From positions 2,210,201 through 2,222,700 of the forward strand of contig CAUJGJ010000085.1 of NCBI GenBank assembly GCA_963170055.1: DNA of 12,500 nucleotides. The letters are read 5' to 3'. A model generated the notes under the pieces. That model saw nothing but the letters and a program-made list of their open reading frames with translations. It was not told the origin of the DNA and did no database searches. Source of the stretch: Halisarca cf. caerulea (Eukaryota > Porifera > Demospongiae > Chondrillida > Halisarcidae). Positions 1-6,783 of this stretch are shown in pieces. The first letter of the stretch is position 1. Each line of letters starts with the position of its first letter. The position numbers and the translations under genes were made by a program.

Positions 1-357
1 TGTATTCATTGGCCTGTGTACACCCACCTTAGTTTACCCCTCTCACTCCAACATCCACTGAGTCAGAAGTGAATCTGTGTACCACAGTTTGTGTGACTCT
101 GTTAGTTTTAATGCATCTATCTATGCTTGTATTGATGTTTTGTCTTAGTCTGGTAATGTGTTTCTGTGTTACGAGATGGATGCATTGACTCTGTGTTATT
201 TGAGTTATGAAGGTTTGCTAATTGCATGTGTGCATGTGTATGTGTCGATACTGTGTTTTTTTTTTGTGTGTGTATGTGTGTGTGTGTGTGTTGTGTAGTA
301 CACTGTATGTATGTGTATGTATATGTGTGTGTGTAATGGCCATTTTGACTCCTTTAG
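1..357. other. Probable intron sequence upstream of the first visible exon
   Basis: No coding exon is supported here. The stretch is T-rich and has a degenerate TG/TATG-rich patch from about 261 to 334. It ends in a plausible acceptor (ACTCCTTTAG) at 348-357 that leads into the 358-411 exon. It is best read as the 3' part of an intron of the EHBP1-like gene. Confidence 0.5.
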
Positions 358-411
358 GAAGCAAAATCAACTGAGTTTGAAGAAAAAGAGTACAAATTTT
401 ACATTGAAAAT
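358..411 (+). CDS. EHBP1: EHBP1-like gene, exon a (NT-C2 domain strand)
   Basis: This is a 54-base exon of 18 codons. It lies between a CTTTAG acceptor (AG at 356-357) and a consensus GTAAGT donor at 412. It starts and ends in phase 0. The translation is charged and ends YKFYIEN, a typical beta-strand of the NT-C2 domain. It runs directly into QGVAGKKILASF in the next exon, as in EHBP1 and FAM102 proteins. Earlier exons encoding the start codon and first half of the C2 domain must lie upstream. Calling so short an exon rests mainly on how well the joined product reads as one C2 domain. Confidence 0.65.
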
Positions 412-486
412 GTAAGTGTACCTGGTTGATAAGATGTGCATATCTAATGTGTGCCTTATTTTCCTTCTGTTGTATTTTCATGACTC

Positions 487-714
487 TGTGTGTGTGTGTG
501 TGTGTGTGTTTGTGCTTGTGTGTGTGTTTGTGTTTGTGTGTGTGTGTGTTTGTGTTTGTGTGTGTGTTTGTGTGTGTGTGTTTGTGTGTGTGTGTGTTTG
601 TGTGTGTGTTTGTGTGTGTGTGTTTGTGTTTGTGTTTGTGTGTGTGTATATGTGTGTGTGTGTGTATGTGTGTGTGTGTGAGTGTTTGTGTGTGTGTGTG
701 TTTGTGTGTGTGTG

Positions 715-801
<87 letters not shown>

Positions 802-802
802 T

Positions 803-884
<82 letters not shown>
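487..884. repeat. Long TG microsatellite with TTTG interruptions
   Basis: About 398 bases of (TG)n are interrupted at intervals by TTTG, TATG and AGTG variants. The last roughly 65 bases are nearly pure TG. The long Cys-Val or Thr-His open frames across it are artefacts of the dinucleotide. Alternating purine-pyrimidine sequence of this length can adopt Z-DNA, and its length is likely polymorphic. Confidence 0.97.
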
Positions 885-885
<1 letters not shown>

Positions 886-958
886 CTGTTGTCATCAGCC
901 ATTCTGGATATATGAACAATTACACAACTACAAAATATCATAGTACATTATACTGTAT

Positions 959-1262
959 AGTGTGTCCGATACATGTACAGGAGGTGTAGTGTGTCTGGTA
1001 CATGTACAGGAGGTGTGTCCAGTACATGTACAGAAAGTGTAGTGTGTCTGGTACATGAACAGGAGGTGTAGTGTGTCCGGTACATGTACAGGAGGTGTAG
1101 TGTGTCCAGTACATGTACAGGAGGTGTAGTGTGTCCGGTACATGTACAGGAGGTGTAGTGTGTCCAGTACATGTACAGGAGGTGTAGTGTGTCCAGTACA
1201 TGTACAGGAGGTGTAGTGTGTCCAATACATGTACAGGAGGTGTAGTGTGTCTGGTACATGAA
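959..1262. repeat. 29-bp minisatellite, about 10.5 copies
   Basis: A 29-base unit built around GTACATGTACAGGAGGTG and TAGTGTGTCC repeats from about 959 to 1262. The ACATGTACAG (or ACATGAACAG) core recurs at 971, 1000, 1024, 1053, 1082, 1111, 1140, 1169, 1198, 1227 and 1256. The spacing is 29, except one 24-base interval where copy 2 has lost five bases. The core GTACATGTAC is a 10-base palindrome. The array is intronic, and the minus-strand open frames over it are by-products of the repeat. Confidence 0.95.
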
Positions 1263-1315
1263 CACACAGAATACATACATTTGTATGTACATGTGTTGTT
1301 TTGTGTGTACTGTAG

Positions 1316-1392
1316 CAAGGAGTTGCCGGGAAGAAGATCCTTGCTTCATTTCATTGTAACATGGCTGACTATGCTGGGATACCCAATACAAG
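1316..1392 (+). CDS. EHBP1: EHBP1-like gene, exon b (NT-C2 domain core)
   Basis: This is a 77-base exon, entered in phase 0 after TACTGTAG and left in phase 2 at AAG|GTTTGA. It encodes 25 full codons, beginning QGVAGKKILASF and continuing HCNMADYAGIPNT. The pattern of a basic strand, then A-S-x-x-x-N-M/L-A-x-Y/F-A, is the signature centre of the NT-C2 domain in EHBP1, EHBP1L1 and FAM102. The NT-C2 domain of EHBP1 binds membrane phosphoinositides. The donor is weak (GTTTGA), but the join to the next exon restores an uninterrupted C2 reading frame. Confidence 0.75.
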
Positions 1393-1457
1393 GTTTGATT
1401 GGTTCTTTGTCTGAGCTTTGTTTTGTTTGGTTACTGTGATGTGCATATTTTGTTTGC

Positions 1458-1490
<33 letters not shown>

Positions 1491-1494
<4 letters not shown>

Positions 1495-1841
1495 GTTTCC
1501 CCCAGGATGAAATTGTAACAGGGCGGATATTGTTACTCTAGCATAGAGGCCCTACTCAATGACGTCATAAAAATGGCGGAAAAGTCGGCAAGATACTGAC
1601 TAGCCTGTGGAAAGCTTCAAACACTGAAAGCGTTTCTGATAAGTAGAATTAAAAGACAATAATCATTGAATGCTTTGGAGTTCAGCAATTTAAAACAGCT
1701 ATGGACTAGAAACGATCAGTGGGGAATGCTAAATGGAGAACTGTAGCTCTACAATAATTAAATTTATTATGTAAAATATATTACTTTCAGAAAAGCAAAC
1801 AGGGCGGGGCACCCTGTTCCAGATATACTGGGGGAAACACT

Positions 1842-1842
<1 letters not shown>
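1491..1842. mobile_element. Non-autonomous hAT-like MITE, 352 bp
   Basis: The element begins CAGTGTTTCCCCCAG (1491-1505) and ends with its exact reverse complement CTGGGGGAAACACTG (1828-1842), a perfect 15-bp terminal inverted repeat. Similarity continues inward in diverged form, with AACAGGG near 1527 and its complement CCCTGTT at 1812-1818. The CAGTG...TTTCCC terminus resembles hAT-superfamily ends. The interior has no long open frame, so it needs a transposase supplied in trans. TG repeat flanks both ends. The expected 8-bp target duplication cannot be confirmed because the flanks are out of phase for 8 but fit 7 or 9. Confidence 0.85.
1560..1580. promoter_or_regulatory. CRE-like palindrome next to a YY1-like motif inside the MITE
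   Basis: TGACGTCA, the full palindromic cAMP-response element core, is at 1560-1567. It is followed at once by AAAAATGGCGG, which resembles a YY1 core. Both lie within the MITE in an intron. The motifs are exact strings seen in the sequence; any activity is inference. Confidence 0.35.
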
Positions 1843-1883
<41 letters not shown>

Positions 1884-1949
1884 TGTGTGTGTGTGTGTGC
1901 GCGCATGTGTGCGTGCGTATGTGCATGTGTGCGTGTGTGCGTGCATGTG
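1843..1949. repeat. TG microsatellite, right half of an interrupted tract
   Basis: (TG)n with CG and CATG variants. It continues the tract at 1460-1490, from which it is separated by the inserted MITE. The right half is longer and more degenerate, with repeated GTGCGTGC and GCATGTG variants. Confidence 0.95.
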
Positions 1950-2036
1950 GACTCTGAGTATTGTACATTCATAGTCACCAAATACGTACATGTACGTACA
2001 GTATATACGTACGTACATACGTTATGTTCCTCACAG

Positions 2037-2138
2037 GAGTGCACTTGAGCTGGATTGTAAGCCTGTGTCAAAGAAAATCCGCAAAGCACATCTAGGTGTG
2101 ACGTTGGAGTCAGAGTACATAAAGGAAGGAGCATCCAA
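2037..2138 (+). CDS. EHBP1: EHBP1-like gene, exon c (end of NT-C2 domain)
   Basis: This is a 102-base exon between TCCTCACAG and a consensus GTAAGT donor. Its first base completes an Arg codon from exon b and it leaves in phase 2. It encodes SALELDCKPVSKKIRKAHL and then TLESEYIKEGAS. The K-P-x-S-K-K-x-x-x-A-x-L strand followed by a strand ending in (F/Y)-(L/I)-K-E-G is highly typical of the last part of the EHBP1 NT-C2 domain. Of all the exons in the window, this one most clearly identifies the family. Confidence 0.82.
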
Positions 2139-2179
2139 GTAAGTTTGTGTAGAAGGAGTGACGTGTGTACATACATGAA

Positions 2180-2185
<6 letters not shown>

Positions 2186-2244
<59 letters not shown>
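2186..2244. repeat. TG microsatellite (left arm)
   Basis: About 29 uninterrupted TG units inside intron 3 of the EHBP1-like gene. They are complementary to the CA tract 73 bases downstream. Confidence 0.97.
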
Positions 2245-2246
<2 letters not shown>

Positions 2247-2315
2247 CTGTATATCATTATGAAACACTATTGCAATATGAATGCAGGTTTCTTTGTAGAT
2301 ATTGATCTGGGGGGT

Positions 2316-2317
<2 letters not shown>

Positions 2318-2377
<60 letters not shown>
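2318..2377. repeat. CA microsatellite (right arm)
   Basis: About 30 uninterrupted AC/CA units directly upstream of the intron acceptor region. Polarity is opposite to the TG tract at 2186-2244. Confidence 0.97.
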
Positions 2378-2379
<2 letters not shown>

Positions 2380-2397
2380 GCTCCTCTGTCCCTTTAG

Positions 2398-2582
2398 TGA
2401 TTCTGACATGCAGAGTACATACAGTCACATGACTGCAATGGGAGAGGATCATTCAGTCCGCGAGGATGTCTCAGATGATGAAGGAGACAGCAGCCCACCT
2501 GTTGCCAGCAAAATACCGACTACTACTAATGGGAACCTGTCCAGTGAGAAGTCACCACCTGTTAATGGCAAGGTCTCCAATT
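2398..2582 (+). CDS. EHBP1: EHBP1-like gene, exon d (post-C2 linker start)
   Basis: This is a 185-base exon between CCCTTTAG and a GTGAGT donor, entered in phase 2 and left in phase 1. The junction codon reads Asn, so the protein continues KEGASNDSDMQS. Vertebrate EHBP1 has a similar D/E-D-M-Q-S motif right after the C2 domain. The rest is acidic and Ser/Pro-rich (SDDEGDSSPP), the beginning of a disordered linker. The phase matches exon 5 exactly: the terminal T plus CT gives Ser, then Asn-Gly-Thr. Confidence 0.78.
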
Positions 2583-3172
2583 GTGAGTGATTGTTCTCCT
2601 CCCCCCTCTGTGCTCCTCCACCCCCTCCCTGTCCTCCTCCACCCCTCCCTCTGCTGCTTCAACCTCTCCCCTCCCTGTCCTCCTCCACCCCTCCCCTCTC
2701 TGTGCTCCTCCAAAGCCTCCCCTCCCTGTACTCCTCCAACCCCTCCCCTCCCTGTGCTCCTACAAGACCCCCCCCCCCCCCCCACCTCGCTTCACTGACC
2801 CCTCCCCTACCCCATCTTCTGCTTTTTTCACTGACCCCTAACCTACCATTCCCCTGCTTCACAAACCACCCCCTACCCTACCCCCTACTTCACCGATGTC
2901 TCCCCTCCCTCGCCCCTGCTTCGCCACCCCTACCCTACCCCACCCCTGCTTCACCAACCCCTACCCTACCCCACCCCTGCTTCACTGACCCCTCCCCTAC
3001 CCCGCCCTGCTGCACTGACCCCTACCCTACCCCACCCCTGCTGCACTGACCCCTCAAACTGTATTTTGACTTTGTGTGGACTGTTAGTGATGACTGGTGG
3101 AGTGGAGAGTAGAGTTGAACAGAATCTTCTTGTCCCTCTCACTGACTCTCTTCTTGCCTTCTCCACCCATAG
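2583..3172 (+). repeat. Pyrimidine-rich minisatellite intron
   Basis: This 590-base intron has donor GTGAGT and acceptor CTCCACCCATAG. From about 2595 to 3058 the plus strand is almost pure C/T. The first half repeats a CTCCTCCACCCCTCCC-like unit. The second half repeats a CTTCACTGACCCCTCCCC unit with CCCTACCCTACCCC variants. A run of 16 C lies at 2768-2783. The minus strand is correspondingly G-rich, with many GGG/GGGG runs able to form quadruplexes. Open frames here (Pro/Ser-rich on plus, Gly-rich on minus) are compositional. Confidence 0.85.
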
Positions 3173-4852
3173 CTAATGGTACCAGTCAGTCTACACTTGG
3201 GGCACACAGTGAAGCAGAGGAGGGGAAGACCCTGTTGTTAAGCAGTGGTGTGGTTAAGGGTAGTGAGAGTGAGGTGAACTCTGAGGAATCTCATGTCAGT
3301 CAGATACAACCTAGTGAAAATTCCCACACGAGTGTTCACAAAGGTGATAAGATCACTGGAAATGCAGCATCCGAGAAGGAAGACATTTCAGTACAAAAAG
3401 GACAAGAGGTCATGCTGGACCAAGAAGAGAGGAAACTGAATGAAAGTGAACTTCAAAAGATCACAGAGGAGCATTCTCCTGCTGCGGGTGGTTCGCCGAG
3501 TCAAGATCGTAAACCCAAAGAGCCTGTTGAGGGCAGCATGGTTGTAGTTGATTCCATTCTTGTGGAGACCACACCCAGAATGCCAGAGTTCATTGTAAAG
3601 ACAACACCAACTGAAGAGTCAAACGTAATGGCTGCTGGTGAAAGTGTTAAAACTGATAGCAACACGACAATTCAAAACAATAATACTAGCAACATGCATC
3701 TTTTGTCAGAGGGTGAACAAAAACTGGCCAAAAGCAAGGAGAGTGAAAGATTGGCGAGGGAGAATGATCACTTACCTGCTGTGGGTAATTCTCCAGTGCA
3801 GGATGGAAAGTTTGACGTCCGTGTCCAGGATAGTGTGGTTGTGGTCAATTCGACACAATCTGGGACCACGCCCATAGTGCCACACCCCCGTGACTGTGAC
3901 CCTCCTGTCCACGAAAGCAGTACTGTCATCCAGAATGGTGAAGTCACTGAAGCATGGAAATCAAATGACAAGAGCAAACATGAACAGTCACTGGATAGCG
4001 GGAGAAAAGGTGAGTTGTCTGTTGTGAACAACACAGTAGATTTGGAGGAGAAGATGTTAGAACAAATGCCAAATGGTTCTGAGGTACAAGGATCACCAAC
4101 TGGTCCTTCCCCTCCCCTCTTGTTGTCTCCAAGCAACCAATCTACTCCATCACTGCCTGGTAGTGGTACTGTCGACCACCTCCAATCTCTAGGCAGCCAA
4201 ACTCCTCCCCCACTGTCCGAAGTAAACCGTGATCAACTTCAAGTTCACAATGGTCAACCTAGACTTCCACCAACTGACAAGGAGAACACACACACTCAAT
4301 CCAGCAGCAATCCAACCAGTCATCAAGTTAGGAGCGATTTAGAGAAGAAAGTACCAAGCGAAGCAGACAATCACTCTCCTTTGAACACACGTAAGGAACC
4401 TCCTGGTCAAGAAGAGCTGCGTACCTTGACGAACACAGCAGTAGGTGGATCCGATAGTATCGAAGAGAACATAGGGAAATCAAAATCACTATCACAAAAG
4501 AAAGAATCACTCACAAATTTGTCTCTTGAACCTTCTTCTAAGGAGGCTGTGGAAGAGGTGTTTGAGACAACGATACCATCTGACCGACCCACCCAGCAGA
4601 ATGGTGCTCAGGACACCACAAGAGGAGACACACAGACCACAGGTGACAACACCACACACAGGACAGCACAGGATCAATCTTCTTCTCAAGGTAAACCAAG
4701 CAGTGATACTTTGACAGCTCAAATGACAGCTGTGGCCAGTCTTCTGAGTTCTCCAGCTACTGGGCAATCCGAACCACAAGTTTTGGACAAACCTCCTAAG
4801 AAACCACCTCGATCTCCCAGGGCATCGTTGAAATGGAAGGTGACGGATCAAG
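3173..4852 (+). CDS. EHBP1: EHBP1-like gene, large exon e: disordered linker; gene overview
   Basis: This 1680-base exon of about 560 codons follows a strong polypyrimidine acceptor. Together with the four upstream exons it makes 2098 coding bases in continuous phase. EHBP1 proteins have an NT-C2 domain, a long disordered linker, a calponin-homology domain and a C-terminal bMERB coiled coil. They connect Rab8/Rab10 and EHD-type endocytic machinery to actin. Only the C2 half and the linker are seen here. The exon is rich in Ser, Thr, Glu, Asn and Pro, has no membrane segment or signal peptide, and ends with the basic proline-rich motif KPPKKPPRSPRA, a possible SH3 ligand. It contains an internal duplication of about 50 residues. 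The most likely donor is ATCAAG|GTATAG at 4852/4853 (phase 1); AAG|GTGACG at 4839/4840 (phase 0) is the alternative. Unspliced, the frame stops at TAA 4948-4950 after about 32 residues encoded by repeat DNA. Downstream exons would then lie beyond a very long intron. Confidence 0.8.
3412..3885 (+). repeat. Diverged internal duplication within exon e
   Basis: The segment at about 3412-3588 and the segment at about 3703-3885 encode related peptides. Both contain a charged helix-like stretch, then a P-A-x-G-x-S-P-x-Q-D motif, then a V-V-V-(D/N)-S stretch and a T-T-P-x-x-P motif. Nucleotide similarity is still visible around CCTGCTG(C/T)GGGT and ACCAC(A/G)CCCA. This suggests an old duplication in the linker. 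Confidence 0.7.
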
Positions 4853-5209
4853 GTATAGTGGAACCTCTATATAAAGGCCACCATTGGGATCCAGCCTTGG
4901 TGGCTGTTGTAGACAGGTGTCTGTCAAGGTATAGTAGAACCTCTGTATAAAGACCACCATTGGGATCCAGCCTTGGTGGCTGTTGTAGACAGGTGTCTGT
5001 CAAGGTATAGTAGAACCTCTGTATAAAGACCACCATTGGGATCCAGCCTTGGTGGCTGTTGTAGACAGGTGTCTGTCAAGGTATAGTAGAACCTCTGTAT
5101 AAAGACCACCATTGGGATCCAGCCTTGGTGGCTGTTGTAGACAGGTGTCTGTCAAGGTATAGTAGAACCTCTGTATAAAGGACACCATTGCGATCCAGCC
5201 TTGGTGACA
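4853..5209. repeat. 76-bp tandem array starting at the exon donor
   Basis: Four complete 76-base units start at 4853, 4929, 5005 and 5081, and a partial fifth starts at 5157 and ends near 5209. Each unit starts GTATAGT(G/A)GAACCTCT, includes GATCCAGCCTTGGTGGC, and ends in TGTCTGTCAAG. The first unit is slightly diverged from units 2-4, which are nearly identical. The unit resembles the dispersed repeat at the right edge of the window read on the other strand. Minus-strand open frames across it are repeat artefacts. Confidence 0.95.
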
Positions 5210-5246
5210 TAGCAGGTGATCCTCCTAAAGGCGGGCTCACCTGCTA
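5210..5246. repeat. Perfect 10-bp inverted repeat (hairpin)
   Basis: TAGCAGGTGA at 5210-5219 and its exact complement TCACCTGCTA at 5237-5246 flank a 17-base spacer. The repeat adjoins the broken end of the 76-bp array. It may be the remnant of a small foldback element. No U-run follows it, and it is not a terminator. Confidence 0.6.
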
Positions 5247-5298
5247 ATGCATATGCATATGAGCCTACTCTGGGACAGTGTTTCAGTCTTGCTTCTGT

Positions 5299-5442
5299 GC
5301 ATTGGATGTTGTCCAATAGTTTGTACATTGGATGTTGCATCATATTCTGTGCATTGGATGTTGCCCAATAGTTTGCACATTGGATGTTGTGTAATTCTCT
5401 ACATTGGATGTTGTGTAATACATTCTGTCCACTGGATGTTGG
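5299..5442. repeat. Degenerate 26-bp tandem repeat, six copies
   Basis: The motif CATTGGATGTTG (last copy CACTGGATGTTG) recurs at 5300, 5326, 5352, 5378, 5402 and 5430, giving periods of 26, 26, 26, 24 and 28. Between copies the sequence alternates between CCAATAGTTT-like and TAATNCATTCTGT-like spacers. No function is apparent. Confidence 0.85.
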
Positions 5443-5449
5443 ATTGTGC

Positions 5450-5762
5450 AATAGCGATACTGTTGATGCACATAGCAATGTAATGGGGTGAGAAGTCCCT
5501 CAAGAAGACCCACCTCTGCATCTTCTCTTGTTTGTTTCTTTGTGAGTACGAAAAGATCTGCTTTTTCAATGTCCCATCGATTCAAGGCCCCTCATAGAAG
5601 GATGCCTTATAACCATTGGGTATAGAGCACATCCTGTTGTGGTATTCTAGATAGGTGTGAGGCTGAAGAGGGTCAGCATTCACATGTATGTGTTCATTGT
5701 CATTTGGGTTTGCAAATGTCTCAGTGGATGAATTGCTGTGGAATGAATCTTGCATTCCATAA
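5450..5762 (-). pseudogene. Possible decayed or partial coding stretch, unknown family
   Basis: On the minus strand two adjacent open frames read unlike random DNA. One runs from about 5762 down to a TGA at 5584-5582. It is rich in Tyr, Asn, His and Ser, with tyrosine motifs such as YLEY near its middle. The next begins in another frame at 5585 and continues to about 5450 with a charged segment (DIEKADLFVLTKKQTRE). A single frameshift near 5585 would join them. A possible acceptor (GATACAG) precedes the first at 5763. The polypyrimidine tract is weak, and I recognise no family. It could be a terminal exon, a pseudogene fragment or chance. Confidence 0.2.
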
Positions 5763-6039
5763 CTGTATCGTTGTTTCAATTAAGTTGTCTTCACATGGCA
5801 GTATGTTTATGATACAAAGACAGAGAGAGCCGGCGCCTTAGTGTGCACAGTGTATTGAAGCCTTGTGTTGAATCATGGTGCTTTGAGACTGTGCATGTCC
5901 CATGTGTACCACAGCTAAAGATAGCACACACATGTTGACTGACCGTAAGGGATATTCCCTATTTGTGACAATACTCTGCGTGTACAGTGGAAAGTCTATA
6001 TTCTGACAAGTTAAGAGTAGCAAATGCTGTCAGATTTCA
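5763..6039. other. No gene seen
   Basis: About 280 bases of mixed sequence with no supported exon, repeat or RNA gene. There is only short purine-rich sequence near 5818 (CAGAGAGAGCCGGCGCC). Confidence 0.4.
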
Positions 6040-6172
6040 AAGGTCGTCAGATTACGAAGTGACTATTAGCATACTCTAGTATGGTGCCTGTACCTCATAA
6101 GATGGTCAGACTAGAGGAATATTGGATTATTAAGGTGTCGGATTATAGAGTTGTTATACAGAGGTTCCACTG
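6040..6172. repeat. Dispersed repeat, copy A
   Basis: This segment of about 133 bases matches 12030-12150 along its length. Shared blocks include GTCGTCA(G/A)ATTA, AAGTGACT, CTAGTATG, AAGATGGTCAG, CTAGAGGAA, TTGGATTATT and a final CAGAGGTTCCACTG. Copy A has extra bases near its 3' end (TTATAGAGTTG). The shared right edge AGAGGTTCCACTG is also found, inverted, in the 76-bp array. It looks like an old non-coding mobile-element family. Confidence 0.8.
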
Positions 6173-6276
6173 AATAGACACACTTATGTACTGTGCTACA
6201 TATGTACATGTCCATAGTTGGTTTAAAGTGTGTTTGAATGTTCATGTGTACGTACGTACACTGGGCTTTGTGATGG

Positions 6277-6297
6277 TGGGGGGAGGGGGGGGGGGGG
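6277..6297. repeat. G tract
   Basis: Twenty G residues are interrupted once by A at 6284. The 13-G run at 6285-6297 is prone to sequencing and polymerase slippage. It is followed by TAAATCCCCC. Confidence 0.9.
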
Positions 6298-6416
6298 TAA
6301 ATCCCCCAGAAATTGTGGGACAATATATGTTTGCACACAGATAAGCAGCTTAACCTTGTTTTTTGTGTGAACATCTTTTGCCCCACCCTGAATAAAGGCC
6401 TCATACACAATGTATT

Positions 6417-6672
<256 letters not shown>

Positions 6673-6783
6673 CTGAAATATCAATAACTCGAAAAATCGC
6701 TACTGTTCAGTGATTAAATAACTCAAAGTACTGACAACCTAGTGTGCACCTCTGTCCAAGTATTTCAGAATCTTTTCTACTTG

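Larger units (their letters stand above)
412..1315 (+). other. Intron of the EHBP1-like gene
   Basis: This 904-base intron has donor GTAAGT and acceptor TACTGTAG. It consists almost entirely of the TG-rich array (487-884) and a 29-bp minisatellite (about 960-1260). No other coding potential is credible in it. Confidence 0.6.
1393..2036 (+). other. Intron of the EHBP1-like gene carrying a MITE
   Basis: This 644-base intron runs from GTTTGA to TCCTCACAG. It contains a TG tract (1460-1490), a 352-bp inverted-repeat element inserted in that tract, the continuation of the TG tract (1843-1949), and a short palindromic ACGTAC-rich stretch near 1983-2022. No exon is visible inside it. Confidence 0.6.
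2139..2397 (+). other. Short intron with opposed TG and CA arms
   Basis: This 259-base intron has donor GTAAGT and acceptor GTCCCTTTAG. Almost half of it is two complementary microsatellite arms: (TG)n at 2186-2244 and (CA)n at 2318-2377. The second arm ends about 20 bases before the acceptor. The arms could pair in the pre-mRNA. Confidence 0.7.

Noticed and set aside
218..989. Long Thr-His and Cys-Val open frames on both strands
   Set aside because: They are translations of (TG)n and (CA)n. They have no protein-like composition outside the repeat and no splice or start context.
928..1391. Three overlapping minus-strand frames over the 29-bp repeat
   Set aside because: They are periodic products of the minisatellite, overlap a real plus-strand exon, and are unlike any protein family I know.
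2466..3166. Pro/Ser-rich plus-strand and Gly/Arg-rich minus-strand frames
   Set aside because: They are caused by the pyrimidine-rich intron, which is bounded by good splice signals that remove it in phase.
4848..5188. Identical 62-residue minus-strand frames
   Set aside because: Each is the same frame read from successive 76-bp tandem units. There is no independent evidence of coding.
5210..5246. Hairpin considered as a terminator or RNA gene
   Set aside because: The context is eukaryotic, there is no U-run, and there is no tRNA or snRNA signature. It is kept only as an inverted repeat.
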